Shown here in pieces: positions 15,827 through 24,752 of a DNA stretch of 64,000 nt (position 1 is its first letter; the number at the start of each line of letters is the position of its first letter). The notes beneath the pieces are model-generated. The model ran no database searches, was not told the origin of the DNA, and saw nothing but the letters and a program-made list of their open reading frames with translations. Source of the DNA: JAAUTG01 sp964458705 (GTDB lineage Bacteria; Bacteroidota; Bacteroidia; Chitinophagales; Saprospiraceae); the NCBI GenBank assembly GCA_964458705.1, contig CAYWKD010000012.1, positions 18,335 to 82,334 on the forward strand, read 5' to 3'. A program made the translations under genes and the position numbers.

Positions 15827-16474
15827 ATGATTGAACACACATCAGATATTCTGAAATTGGTGAGGCAGCATTTTTCACAAATTACTGAACCAAGCCTACA
15901 AGAAGAAATTGCACAACATGGCAAAGTACTATCCTTCAAGACTGGTGAAACATTGATGGATTTCGGAAGCTACATCAAGATGGTACCATTAGTGATTGAA
16001 GGTAGCTTGAAAGTAATGCGTGAGGATGAAGAAGGTAACGAACTTTTCTTATACTACCTGCAGCCAAGCGATGTATGCTCCATGTCTTTCACTTGTTGTA
16101 TGATGAATAAACAAAGCGTCATTAGAGCCATAGCGGAAGATGAAACAAAGCTGATAGCCATACCTATAAAATTAGTCAACGAATGGATGGGCAAGTACCA
16201 AAGTTGGCGTAACTTTGTAATGATGGCTTATGACCAAAGAATGTATGAGCTAGTAAAAGTAATAGACACAATTGCGTTTACCAAGATGGATGAGCGATTG
16301 GTAGATTACTTAGAAAAGCGTTCAGCAGCTACACAAACAGCTATTATTAATGCGACACATCAAGCAATTGCTAATGATTTAAATGCTTCAAGGGAAGCCG
16401 TTTCAAGGTTATTAAAAAAATTGGAGAAAATGGGACGAGTACGTCTAGGGCGAAATGAAGTGGAAATATTGTAG
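15827..16474 (+). CDS. Crp/Fnr family transcriptional regulator
   Basis: A 215-aa regulator. The N-terminal cyclic-nucleotide-binding-like barrel is at about residues 30-130 (GETLMDFGSYIKMVPLVIEGSLKV). A C-terminal winged HTH has the recognition segment THQAIANDLNASREAVSRLL. A cysteine cluster, CSMSFTCC, in the effector domain could sense redox or sulfane sulfur. Its place after the YeeE/YedE pair suggests control of sulfur-compound uptake. It has its own upstream region of about 100 bp after the hairpin. Confidence 0.8.
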   Translation: MIEHTSDILKLVRQHFSQITEPSLQEEIAQHGKVLSFKTGETLMDFGSYIKMVPLVIEGSLKVMREDEEGNELFLYYLQPSDVCSMSFTCCMMNKQSVIRAIAEDETKLIAIPIKLVNEWMGKYQSWRNFVMMAYDQRMYELVKVIDTIAFTKMDERLVDYLEKRSAATQTAIINATHQAIANDLNASREAVSRLLKKLEKMGRVRLGRNEVEIL

Positions 16475-16551
16475 CGAACTCTTTTTTTAATTGTTCTAAT
16501 TTTCATGCTCACACAAATGAGTAATTCAAAACTTGTGAGGCTATCTATATT

Positions 16552-17136
16552 CTAAACAACTGGATTCTCAGTTAAAAAGCGACGATCCACCCACTTAAAA
16601 AGTAAAAGCCCTAAACTACCAAGCAAAATACCGAGCAAAGCCCCAACAGTGATATCAAGCGGATAATGTACGCCTACATAAACTTGCCCTAAAGCAATAC
16701 TAGCAGCCCATAAATAAACCAAAATTTGCCACTTAGTTCTTCTCAAAAGTAAAGTAAATGCAATGAAAGTCGCAATGGCAAAATGATTGGTCGCATGAGA
16801 AGAAGTAAAACTATATCCACTGCCACAAGGCACAAGCACGTTGATCTCTTCTCTCAGCTCAGTAGTGTTGCAAGGCCGCAAGCGTTGAATATTTTTTTTG
16901 ATCCACTGACTGCTCGTTTGGTCAGAAAGTCCAACAACGGCTACAAGTACCAACACAAATACGCCAGCTTTAAGAGGTTGGTATTGAACAAAAGCATAAA
17001 CCAGAAAAAATACATAAAGCGGAATCCAAGTGTATTTATCCCTCCAAATAGGCATGATGGCATCTAACCAAGCATTACTCCACCCTTCATTTATCATAAA
17101 AAATAAAGTCTCGTCTAATTGCATTAATGTCTCCAA
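16552..17136 (-). CDS. PAP2 family phosphatase (undecaprenyl-PP or lipid phosphatase)
   Basis: A 194-aa integral membrane protein with about five TM segments and the three PAP2 signatures: KKNIQRLRP (motif 1), SFTSSHATNHFA (motif 2, catalytic His) and VYVGVHYPLDI (motif 3). It probably removes a phosphate from undecaprenyl pyrophosphate or another envelope lipid. Divergent to glmM with a 91-bp spacer; both serve cell-envelope synthesis. The substrate cannot be told from sequence. Confidence 0.8.
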   Translation of the reverse strand: METLMQLDETLFFMINEGWSNAWLDAIMPIWRDKYTWIPLYVFFLVYAFVQYQPLKAGVFVLVLVAVVGLSDQTSSQWIKKNIQRLRPCNTTELREEINVLVPCGSGYSFTSSHATNHFAIATFIAFTLLLRRTKWQILVYLWAASIALGQVYVGVHYPLDITVGALLGILLGSLGLLLFKWVDRRFLTENPVV

Positions 17137-17227
17137 ATAGCACTTATTTTGATTAGAACCTATTACTTTTACGATCTCAAATATCGAAATCTCAATTACA
17201 AATTTCTATCATTTAACACAATTAACT

Positions 17228-18613
17228 TTGGCTTTAATCAAATCAATTTCTGGCATTCGTGGCACAATAGGCGGTGCCGTCGGTGATAACCTCACGCCAC
17301 AAGATATCGTAGAGTGTACTGCTGCATTCGGTTATTGGACCTTACAAAAGACGAACAACCCCAAGATTGTAGTTGGCAGAGATGCACGTATTTCAGGAGA
17401 ACTTGTCAATAACCTAGTCGTCAGCACGTTGAGAATGCTGGGAATTCATGTAGTTGACTTAGGGCTTTCTACTACACCAACCGTAGAAATAGCAGTGCCA
17501 GCAGAGCAAGCAGGTGCAGGAATTATACTGACGGCAAGTCATAATCCTAAGCACTGGAACGCCTTGAAATTTTTAAACGAAAAAGGTGAATTCATCTCCG
17601 CTCAAGACGGAGCAGATGTTTTACAACTAATTGATGATGGCACAATCGACTATGCAGAAGTTAATAAGCTGGGAGGCTATGAGTATAGAACCGACTACAT
17701 TCAGAAGCACATTGACCAAATATTAGCACTACCTACGGTTGATGTAGAGGCAATAAAAGCAAAGCCATTTAAGATTGTAGTAGATGCCGTCAACTCAACA
17801 GGAGCAATCTCCATTCCTCCCTTATTGATGCAACTGAACTGCGAAGTAATTTTACTGAATGGTGAAACGACTGGCGACTTTGCCCACAATCCCGAACCAC
17901 GCCCCGATCACCTAATAGAATTATCAAAAGCAGTGGTCAAGCACAACGCTGACCTAGGTATTGCTGTTGACCCAGACGTTGATCGCCTTGCTTTTATTGC
18001 TGAAAACGGAGAACCATTCGATGAGGAATATACCCTTGTAGCTATTGCGGATTATGTTTTGAAGCATCAACCGGGCAGCACTGTTTCTAACCTCTCCTCT
18101 ACTAGAGCATTGCGAGATGTAACCGAAAAACACGGTCAGACTTACACAGCCGCTGCGGTCGGCGAAGTAAACGTAGTAACGAAAATGAAAGCAACCAACG
18201 CAACAATAGGTGGCGAAGGAAATGGCGGTGTCATCTATCCAGCCTTGCACTATGGTCGCGATGCAATGGTAGGTGTAGCTTTGTTTCTATCTCATCTAGC
18301 ACATTTCGGAAAAAGTGTATCTGCGCTACGCCAGACGTACCCAAGTTATCATATTTCAAAAAATAAAATTGATCGTTCCCCTGAGCTAGACCTAGAAAAC
18401 ATATTCGATAAGCTAAAAGAACGATACAAACATGCCGATTTGAATACGATTGATGGCTTGAAAATCGACTTGGAGGAGGGCTGGATTCACTTGCGAAAAT
18501 CAAACACAGAGCCAATCATAAGGATATATACAGAGGGTAGCTCAAAGGTCATTGCCGAAAATTTAGCCAATAAAATTAAGTCAGATATGTCTGAGATTAT
18601 GCGTAGCAGCTAA
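17228..18613 (+). CDS. glmM: phosphoglucosamine mutase
   Basis: A 461-aa alpha-D-phosphohexomutase that makes glucosamine-1-phosphate for UDP-GlcNAc. The catalytic loop LTASHNPKHWNALK has the phosphoserine at residue 104. The metal site is DPDVDRLAF, the sugar loop GGEGNGGVIYP, and the phosphate loop at the C-terminus RKSNTEPIIRIY. The start is TTG: the family's N-terminus (M.LIKSISGIRGTIGG) begins exactly there and no ATG is near. That TTG overlaps a TAACTTTG sequence resembling a -7 box. Confidence 0.9.
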   Translation: MALIKSISGIRGTIGGAVGDNLTPQDIVECTAAFGYWTLQKTNNPKIVVGRDARISGELVNNLVVSTLRMLGIHVVDLGLSTTPTVEIAVPAEQAGAGIILTASHNPKHWNALKFLNEKGEFISAQDGADVLQLIDDGTIDYAEVNKLGGYEYRTDYIQKHIDQILALPTVDVEAIKAKPFKIVVDAVNSTGAISIPPLLMQLNCEVILLNGETTGDFAHNPEPRPDHLIELSKAVVKHNADLGIAVDPDVDRLAFIAENGEPFDEEYTLVAIADYVLKHQPGSTVSNLSSTRALRDVTEKHGQTYTAAAVGEVNVVTKMKATNATIGGEGNGGVIYPALHYGRDAMVGVALFLSHLAHFGKSVSALRQTYPSYHISKNKIDRSPELDLENIFDKLKERYKHADLNTIDGLKIDLEEGWIHLRKSNTEPIIRIYTEGSSKVIAENLANKIKSDMSEIMRSS

Positions 18614-18673
18614 GCCTAGCTCACCGAACATAATCAGTTACTATTGTAAAACAAAAAGCAATCTGCTTCGAGC

Positions 18674-19465
18674 ATGAAGATTTTTTTTTCTGAGAGTAAT
18701 AGTGATTATTCTTCTTACACCTTTAATTATACTATCTATTGCATAGCGGAAAATATTGAAGAACTACCTGCAATTTACAATCAAGGCTTTTTGCCTTACT
18801 CTAGTGATGCCAGCATCCACCATGAAATTTTTTATCTCGCTCGAAGTCTTCGAGTGAACCTAGCTGACTTTACTGATTCTTCTGAAAATAGAAGAGTAGA
18901 TCGAAAACTAGCCCCACTCAATATTTCCATTGATTTAGTTCCCAAAACTGATATTTCACCAGAAAATGCTGAGTTTCTTCATTTTTGTATGAGCTATGCT
19001 AAAGAAAGATTCTCTAATAATTCAATGAATAAAGCGCGCTTCAAATATATTTTAAGCCGAGCAATTGGCACGCATTGGCTTCGATTTTCAATAGAGGATC
19101 AGCCAGTAGCTTATGTATTGGCAGCTTTACACGGCAAAATCTTCCATTACTGGTATGCCTTTCTTGATCGCACTTTAATGGCGGATTATCCCTTGGGAAA
19201 ATGGGTCATGTGGCGCAGCATACAATGGGCAAAAGATCAGCAACTCGATCAAGTCTATCTAGGAACTTGCTACGGTCAGTCCGCACTCTACAAAGCAAGG
19301 GACTTCAAAGGGCTCACTTTTTTTGATGGCACGAAATGGAACAGCGATACTAAATTACTCAAACAACTTTGCAAAAGCGATAACGAACCGCTCCCAAAAG
19401 ATCGCTTCAAACTCACTGATGAACCTAATAAAATCATTAACGACATTTTAGCTACACAACCCTAA
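18674..19465 (+). CDS. arginyl-tRNA-protein transferase-like GNAT-fold protein
   Basis: A 263-aa protein. Its C-terminal half (HYWYAFLDRTLMADYPLGKW, then IQWAKDQQLDQVYLGTCYGQ and YKARDF) follows the pattern of the Ate1/Bpt C-terminal acyltransferase domain: Y.F.D....SLG.W...QIEWA...L..VYLG, then Y K. The N-terminal half begins with a strand-rich region and contains LARSLRVNL and SENRRVDRK. It may transfer an amino acid from tRNA to protein N-termini or be another GNAT enzyme. It follows glmM after 60 bp on the same strand. Confidence 0.55.
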   Translation: MKIFFSESNSDYSSYTFNYTIYCIAENIEELPAIYNQGFLPYSSDASIHHEIFYLARSLRVNLADFTDSSENRRVDRKLAPLNISIDLVPKTDISPENAEFLHFCMSYAKERFSNNSMNKARFKYILSRAIGTHWLRFSIEDQPVAYVLAALHGKIFHYWYAFLDRTLMADYPLGKWVMWRSIQWAKDQQLDQVYLGTCYGQSALYKARDFKGLTFFDGTKWNSDTKLLKQLCKSDNEPLPKDRFKLTDEPNKIINDILATQP

Positions 19466-19554
19466 CACAAAACAAATTCAATATCAGTTACCCAATCTTT
19501 AAATGGTAAATATCAAATTTGCTAAAACGAGTATGGATTAGTGCTTGAAGTGAT

Positions 19555-19562
19555 TACCTTTG
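19555..19562 (+). promoter_or_regulatory. -7 box of the ndk promoter
   Basis: TACCTTTG fits the Bacteroidota -7 consensus TAnnTTTG about 50 bp upstream of the ndk ATG. The -33 element is weak. Confidence 0.45.
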
Positions 19563-19612
19563 CGCTGAAATTAGAAAATTATCTATTCCAATAACTTATA
19601 AAAGCACAAACA

Positions 19613-20032
19613 ATGGCTGGAAATAGAACATTTACAATGATTAAGCCAGATGCTGTAAAAGCAGGACACATCGGCGCAATTCTTCACAAAATTAATGAAG
19701 CAGGATTTCGCATTGTCGCTATGAAACTGACCCACCTGTCAAAAGAAAAAGCAGGGGAGTTTTATGCCGTACACAAAGAGCGTCCTTTTTATGGCGAATT
19801 AGTAGGCTTCATGTCTTCAGGACCTATCGTTGCAGCTATTTTAGAAAAAGACAACGCAGTCGCAGATTTCAGGGAACTCATCGGAGCAACCAACCCGGCA
19901 GAAGCAAAAGAAGGTACTATCCGTGCTTTGTACGCTACTAGCATTGGCGAAAACGCCGTTCATGGTTCTGATTCTGACGAAAATGCAGCTATCGAAGGTA
20001 ACTTCCACTTTGCTGGAACGGAGCTGTTTTAA
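19613..20032 (+). CDS. ndk: nucleoside diphosphate kinase
   Basis: A 139-aa cytosolic enzyme that transfers the gamma phosphate of ATP to NDPs through a phosphohistidine. It begins NRTFTMIKPDAV, has HKERPFYGELVGFMSSGP in the middle, and the active site NAVHGSDS with His117. It is full length. It converges with the deoxynucleoside kinase gene (16 bp between the stops), so two nucleotide-supply genes are adjacent. Confidence 0.95.
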   Translation: MAGNRTFTMIKPDAVKAGHIGAILHKINEAGFRIVAMKLTHLSKEKAGEFYAVHKERPFYGELVGFMSSGPIVAAILEKDNAVADFRELIGATNPAEAKEGTIRALYATSIGENAVHGSDSDENAAIEGNFHFAGTELF

Positions 20033-20048
20033 TTGCAATCCTTAATGT

Positions 20049-20696
20049 TTAAAACAACTTAATGTGATGAATACGAGTTGAGTACGGCTGCTGAATAGTA
20101 GCTACAATGGCTTCGTATTCATCTCTATTTTCCCAAAACTTCGTTTGATCCACATACAGCACCAAAACTGGAATATCAGTAACCGATTTGATGTAATTGA
20201 AGTAAGCATTTTGAATGCGCTCCAAATATTCGGGCTCTATTTGTTGCTCAAAACTCCTTCCTCTATGCTTTATATTACTCAGCAAATCTTCTACCGAGCG
20301 ATGTAGATAAACCAATAAGTCAGGTGTTTTGAAAGTAGCATTTAGAATGTTGTACAATCTTTGAAACAATCGAAGTTCCTCTGCACCTAAATTAATTTGA
20401 GCAAAAAGTAAAGTCTTTATGAAAGAGTAATCAGACACCATCAACTGATCGAATAAGCTCTGCTGAGCTAGGTTTTGTTGCAATTGCTTGTAGCGTTCCG
20501 TCATAAAAAACAGCTCTACTGGAAAAGCATATCGATCTGGGTCTTGATAAAAAGAAGACAAGAACGGATTATCAGCAAACTCCTCAAGAATCAGCGAGCA
20601 ATCATAATCCTCTGCCATCATGTTGCAAAGCGTTGTTTTGCCTGCTCCAATATTACCTTCAATAGCGATGTAGCGATATGGAAATTCATTCTTCAT
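20049..20696 (-). CDS. deoxynucleoside kinase (dNK family)
   Basis: A 215-aa kinase. It has the P-loop IEGNIGAGKTTL at residues 12-23, the EEF motif (LILEEFADNPF) and the LID-region arginines near HRGRSFEQQI. It phosphorylates a deoxynucleoside (dA, dG or dC type) for salvage. It overlaps the end of folK by 11 nt and is probably its operon partner. The exact base preference cannot be read here. Confidence 0.8.
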   Translation of the reverse strand: MKNEFPYRYIAIEGNIGAGKTTLCNMMAEDYDCSLILEEFADNPFLSSFYQDPDRYAFPVELFFMTERYKQLQQNLAQQSLFDQLMVSDYSFIKTLLFAQINLGAEELRLFQRLYNILNATFKTPDLLVYLHRSVEDLLSNIKHRGRSFEQQIEPEYLERIQNAYFNYIKSVTDIPVLVLYVDQTKFWENRDEYEAIVATIQQPYSTRIHHIKLF

Positions 20697-21180
20697 CTAG
20701 CTGTATTACTTCAAGCCTATCTTCTGACGCAATGTAAAGTTCTTCAATAGTCTTTCCTAGCAATGGGTGCATCCAATCAGATGCAATTTCTAGCATAGGA
20801 ATCAGTACAAAATTACGATTTTGAATTTCTGGATGAGGAATTATTAAATCTTTCTCCCTAACTACTTGCTCATCATAAAACAAAATGTCAATATCAATAA
20901 TGCGTTCCCCCCATTTTTCTTTTCGTACCCTCCCTAATTGTTCCTCAATATCTTGAATCCTTAGCAGCACCTGCAATGGCGCTAAGTGCGTCTCTACTTT
21001 TAGCACCTGATTATAAAAGGTAGGCTGATTAGTGATGCCCCATGCTTCCGTCTCATATATCTTTGACTGAGCAACGATCTCACCAATTAGTTGGACGATT
21101 AATTCATTGGCTTTTAATAAGTTTTGATGTTTATTACCCAGATTAGTACCTGTTTGTAGAAAAATTACACTCAATTCCAT
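20686..21180 (-). CDS. folK: 2-amino-4-hydroxy-6-hydroxymethyldihydropteridine diphosphokinase (HPPK)
   Basis: A 164-aa folate-pathway enzyme that transfers pyrophosphate from ATP to hydroxymethyl-dihydropterin. The signatures are QTGTNLGNKHQNL near the start, YETEAWGI, FYNQVLKVET, the Mg-binding RIIDIDILFYD and the HPEIQNRNFVLIP loop. It is the first gene of a two-gene unit with the deoxynucleoside kinase. Confidence 0.92.
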   Translation of the reverse strand: MELSVIFLQTGTNLGNKHQNLLKANELIVQLIGEIVAQSKIYETEAWGITNQPTFYNQVLKVETHLAPLQVLLRIQDIEEQLGRVRKEKWGERIIDIDILFYDEQVVREKDLIIPHPEIQNRNFVLIPMLEIASDWMHPLLGKTIEELYIASEDRLEVIQLDEE

Positions 21181-21207
21181 TTATTTTTGTTCAATGTAAG
21201 TAAAGGA

Positions 21208-21275
21208 ACGAAATTGTTTATGGGTTTAGATTGTTTATTTACTATTAATGGGATTATTATATTGCTAAACGTTTA
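21208..21275. repeat. dispersed intergenic repeat, copy 1
   Basis: The stretch beginning ACGAAATTGTTTATGGGTTT is similar to 35630-35715 (ACGAAATTGTTTGTAGGTCT). Both go on with TTGTTTA, then a GATTATTATAT..TAAAC block. They lie in two unrelated intergenic regions. Nature unknown. Confidence 0.4.
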
Positions 21276-21340
21276 GGCAAATAAACATACTAAGTCTCTA
21301 CCAAACCGCCTATTCCTATGAATAACCTGACCTAAATATG

Positions 21341-21348
21341 TATCTTTG
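21341..21348 (+). promoter_or_regulatory. -7 box directly before guaA
   Basis: TATCTTTG matches TAnnTTTG only 4 nt before the likely guaA ATG (21353). If used, the transcript would be leaderless or nearly so. It also argues against the upstream in-frame ATG at 21338. Confidence 0.4.
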
Positions 21349-21352
21349 CTGT

Positions 21353-22882
21353 ATGTTAGAAAAAATCTTAATACTTGATTTTGGTTCTCAATATACACAG
21401 CTCATCGCTAGAAGAGTCAGAGAACTTGACGTTTACTGCGAAATTATTCCTTTCAATAGGGTTATTCAATTCGATGACTCCGTCAAGGGAATTATTCTTT
21501 CAGGTAGCCCATTTTCAGTTACAGATAAAAATGCTTTGACAGTAAACTTGCAGCCTTTGCTAAATAGCCAACTTCCAATACTGGGCATATGCTACGGAGC
21601 GCAATACATGGCTAAAGTATTTGGCGGCAGTGTGCAACCTTCTGCCAAGCGAGAATATGGCAAAGCCAATCTAGCTAGCATAAAGCAAAGTGCTTTATTT
21701 GAAAACGTCAATATAGGTTCTCAAGTATGGATGTCGCACGGGGATACCATCATGGCATTGCCCGCTGATTTGGAGGTGTTGGCAAGTACGAGTAGCATTG
21801 ATGTAGCTGCTTACAAAAAACAAGGCAGCGAAATATACGGCATACAATTTCACCCAGAAGTAACCCATAGTTTAGATGGCAAGCAGTTGTTAAGCAATTT
21901 TGTCGTTGGAATTTGTAAATGCCAGAGCAACTGGTCGGCAGAAGCATTTCTTGATCTAACAATTGAAGAACTAAAAAATAAAATCGGGACGGATAAAGTT
22001 CTAATGGGGCTTTCTGGTGGTGTAGATTCAACCGTTGCTGCCAGTATTTTGCAGGAAGCCATTGGAGATCAATTAATTAGCATCTTTGTCAACAATGGCT
22101 TATTGCGAAAAAATGAATTTGCAGAAGTGCTAAAAGCTTACGAAGCAATGCACCTAAACGTAGTAGGCGTGGATGCTAGTGATCGCTTTTTATCAGAACT
22201 AAGCGGTGTATCTGACCCCGAACAAAAGCGCAAGATTATTGGTCGAGTTTTTATAGAAGTCTTTGAAGCAGAAGCAAGTAAGCTAGAAAATATTGAATGG
22301 TTGGGGCAGGGAACGATCTATCCAGACGTTATTGAATCTGTTTCCGTGCATGGTCCTTCGGTTACGATTAAATCGCATCACAATGTTGGAGGCTTACCCG
22401 AAAAATTACAGCTAAAAATAGTCGAGCCACTCCGCATGCTCTTCAAAGACGAGGTGCGAAAAGTGGGAGCTGAGTTGCCTATACCAAGTACTATACTAGG
22501 TCGTCATCCATTTCCTGGACCAGGTTTGGCGATAAGAATTTTAGGGGACATCACAGCAGAAAGAGTGTCTTTACTACAAGAAGCCGATGCCATTTTCATA
22601 GAAGGTCTCAAAGAGTATGGCCTCTACGATCAAGTCTGGCAAGCAGGAGCAATACTCCTCCCCGTCAAGTCCGTTGGTGTAATGGGCGATGAGCGAACCT
22701 ACGAGCAAGCAGTAGCATTGCGCTGCGTCAATTCAGTGGATGGCATGACCGCAGAGTGGAGTCCTCTGCCTTATGACTTTTTGGCGCATATTTCAACAAA
22801 AATTATTAATTCAGTTAAAGGTATCAACAGAGTTGTCTATGACATCAGTACAAAACCTCCCGCTACTATTGAGTGGGAATAA
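21353..22882 (+). CDS. guaA: GMP synthase (glutamine-hydrolysing)
   Basis: A 509-aa enzyme from MLEKILILDFG (five in-frame residues upstream are discarded). It converts XMP to GMP. The class I glutamine amidotransferase domain has the nucleophile in GICYGAQYMAK (Cys80) and the His-Glu pair in FHPEVTH. The ATP-pyrophosphatase domain has LSGGVDSTVAA, and the C-terminal dimerisation domain ends NRVVYDISTKPPATIEWE, as in the family. Full length. Confidence 0.95.
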   Translation: MLEKILILDFGSQYTQLIARRVRELDVYCEIIPFNRVIQFDDSVKGIILSGSPFSVTDKNALTVNLQPLLNSQLPILGICYGAQYMAKVFGGSVQPSAKREYGKANLASIKQSALFENVNIGSQVWMSHGDTIMALPADLEVLASTSSIDVAAYKKQGSEIYGIQFHPEVTHSLDGKQLLSNFVVGICKCQSNWSAEAFLDLTIEELKNKIGTDKVLMGLSGGVDSTVAASILQEAIGDQLISIFVNNGLLRKNEFAEVLKAYEAMHLNVVGVDASDRFLSELSGVSDPEQKRKIIGRVFIEVFEAEASKLENIEWLGQGTIYPDVIESVSVHGPSVTIKSHHNVGGLPEKLQLKIVEPLRMLFKDEVRKVGAELPIPSTILGRHPFPGPGLAIRILGDITAERVSLLQEADAIFIEGLKEYGLYDQVWQAGAILLPVKSVGVMGDERTYEQAVALRCVNSVDGMTAEWSPLPYDFLAHISTKIINSVKGINRVVYDISTKPPATIEWE

Positions 22883-24320
22883 AACGACAATCATAGGTTT
22901 ATTTTGCTTGGCTTTACTAAGCTCATGCGATCTTTTTAAACCGTTACAAGTACCACCTTCTACGGAGAAAGAAGAAAAAGAGGAAGACCTCGGCGAAATA
23001 GGAGGAGGAAGAGTCTATAATCCAGAAACGGGCGAGTTTGAATCAGCCGACGATGTGCTAGTGGAAAAAATGGACACCATTCGCTGGCGAGATATTTCTA
23101 CAACTAGTTATCCACCCATTACTTCTGAGGGTGCAACAGCCGATACAGATGACGGCGTCATCGCAGAAGGAGAGCGTGGTACTATCTATTTGGAGTCGTA
23201 CAACGTTGGAATACTACTCCCCTTTTTCACAGATCGCTTCAACGAAAGAGAAGAAAATCTCGATCGTAGATCATTGTGGGCAATTGAATTTTACTCGGGC
23301 GCAAAACTAGCACTCGACCAACTAAACACCGAAGGAATCAACCTGAATATATCGGTTTATGACACAAAAGCAGATGCAAGAGCCACAGAGCAGTTGCTCA
23401 GAAATGAGATGGAGTTCCTGCCCAATGCCCATTTACTGATGGGTACAGTGCGAGGGGAAAATGCTAAAATAGTAGCAAATTATGCCAAAGAAAACAAAAT
23501 CCCTTTCATCTCCCCATTTAGTGCCAGCTCAGGTGTAACAAACGATAATCCTTATTACATTCAAGTGAATCCCACACTAGGAACACACCTAGAGCGAATT
23601 ACCAAGCATTTGAGAGATAATTATAATAGCGATCAAGTCATTATTGTTACACAAAACGACCGATCGCAATTTGATCGAATGCAGTATATCCAACAAGTAA
23701 ATTCAGCACTAGCGGGAAGCGATTTTGCACCTACTTTTGAACATTTGACTATTAGCGACGACAGTCCAAATTTGGCTAGTACTGATCTGACAAAATTCGT
23801 TCGTACAGGTCGAGAAACCGTGTTTTTCTTGCCACTTTGGGAAGATAAGCAATTCATCTACGCCTTTTTGAGAAAGGCTTTTATTGCCAACCAGAACAAT
23901 CCAGTCGTCATCTATGGCATGCCACAATGGAAATCATTTGAGGATGTGGACTACAACTATTACGAGAACCTCTCTGTGCATATAAGTAGCGAATTTTATA
24001 TTGATCTTTACAAAACGGATATTCGGGCTTTCAAAAAACGCTATTTTGATACCTATGGGAAAGTCCCAAGTGCTGAATCCTATCGGGGCTACGATGATAT
24101 GCTCTATTTTGGTAGAATGCTCAATCAACGAGGCACTAACTTTACTGCCTTTTTTGAAGAAGAACAACAAGCCTATTTCCATACAAAGTTCGAGTTTGCA
24201 CCAGTAGCGGAGGAAACCCAAAATACAAGAAGAAACGAGCTACCCACTACCAAGCGCATTGAAAATAAATTTGTACATATCCTCAAATTTGAGAATTTCT
24301 ATTTTCAGCCTGTGAACTAG
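22839..24320 (+). CDS. type 1 periplasmic-binding-fold lipoprotein (ABC/amino-acid receptor-like)
   Basis: A 493-aa lipoprotein from MTSVQNLPLL. The frame is open from 22773, but only the inner start gives a clean signal peptide with lipobox LLSSC. A Glu-rich linker follows, then a Peripla_BP_6-like domain from about residue 125 (YNVGILLPFFTDRF, FYSGAKLALDQLN, NIPFISPFSASSGVT-like and RGYDDMLYFGRM). The start overlaps the guaA 3' end by 44 nt. It may bind a small ligand in the periplasm; no transporter genes are adjacent. In Bacteroidota such proteins also act in envelope assembly. Confidence 0.7.
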   Translation: MTSVQNLPLLLSGNKTTIIGLFCLALLSSCDLFKPLQVPPSTEKEEKEEDLGEIGGGRVYNPETGEFESADDVLVEKMDTIRWRDISTTSYPPITSEGATADTDDGVIAEGERGTIYLESYNVGILLPFFTDRFNEREENLDRRSLWAIEFYSGAKLALDQLNTEGINLNISVYDTKADARATEQLLRNEMEFLPNAHLLMGTVRGENAKIVANYAKENKIPFISPFSASSGVTNDNPYYIQVNPTLGTHLERITKHLRDNYNSDQVIIVTQNDRSQFDRMQYIQQVNSALAGSDFAPTFEHLTISDDSPNLASTDLTKFVRTGRETVFFLPLWEDKQFIYAFLRKAFIANQNNPVVIYGMPQWKSFEDVDYNYYENLSVHISSEFYIDLYKTDIRAFKKRYFDTYGKVPSAESYRGYDDMLYFGRMLNQRGTNFTAFFEEEQQAYFHTKFEFAPVAEETQNTRRNELPTTKRIENKFVHILKFENFYFQPVN

Positions 24321-24324
24321 ATAG

Positions 24325-24359
24325 CATAAGGACTGTTTTTTTATTAAACAGTCCTTATG
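24325..24359 (+). promoter_or_regulatory. 14-bp perfect hairpin containing the cytochrome c start codon
   Basis: CATAAGGACTGTTT and its exact complement flank a 7-nt loop (TTTTATT). The 3' arm ends with the ATG of the next gene (24357-24359). It looks like a terminator for the upstream gene, but in any read-through transcript it would hide the start codon. Confidence 0.6.
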
Positions 24360-24752
24360 TTTAAATTTACGCTTTGCAGCATATTTCTTTTTGCGCTACT
24401 GTTCGCTTGTCAGTCCAATCCATACCAACAAGGCGAGTGGCTTTACCTAAATAACTGTGCCAACTGCCACATGGACGATGGCTCGGGTTTAGGGACAAAC
24501 ATCCCACCACTCGCTCAAACAGACTATCTTCCCAAACACAGAGACGATCTTGCCTGCATTATTCGATACGGCATTCAAGACACCCTCATCGTGAATGGTA
24601 AACTATATAGCCAGCCGATGGCAGGCATTACCAAGCTCAACGAAACAGAAATCACCAATATCATCAACTATATCCACCATGCTTGGGGCAATGATCTGCC
24701 CGCTATTTCTATCAAAGACGTCAAAGCACATTTGGATCGCTGTGAAAACTAG
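24357..24752 (+). CDS. small c-type cytochrome lipoprotein
   Basis: A 131-aa class I cytochrome c. The signal peptide has lipobox LLFAC (Cys about 18). The heme-binding motif is CANCH at about residues 38-42, and a likely distal Met lies in SQPMAGITKLNE. The C-terminal helix is ITNIINYIHHAWG. It probably carries electrons in the periplasm, anchored to a membrane. Its ATG lies inside the 3' arm of a perfect hairpin, and it is only 36 bp from the preceding stop. Confidence 0.85.
   Translation: MFKFTLCSIFLFALLFACQSNPYQQGEWLYLNNCANCHMDDGSGLGTNIPPLAQTDYLPKHRDDLACIIRYGIQDTLIVNGKLYSQPMAGITKLNETEITNIINYIHHAWGNDLPAISIKDVKAHLDRCEN

Noticed and set aside
22773..22838. Earlier start of the binding-protein-fold lipoprotein
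   Set aside because: It would add 22 residues before the signal peptide, encoded inside guaA; the inner ATG gives a normal lipoprotein.
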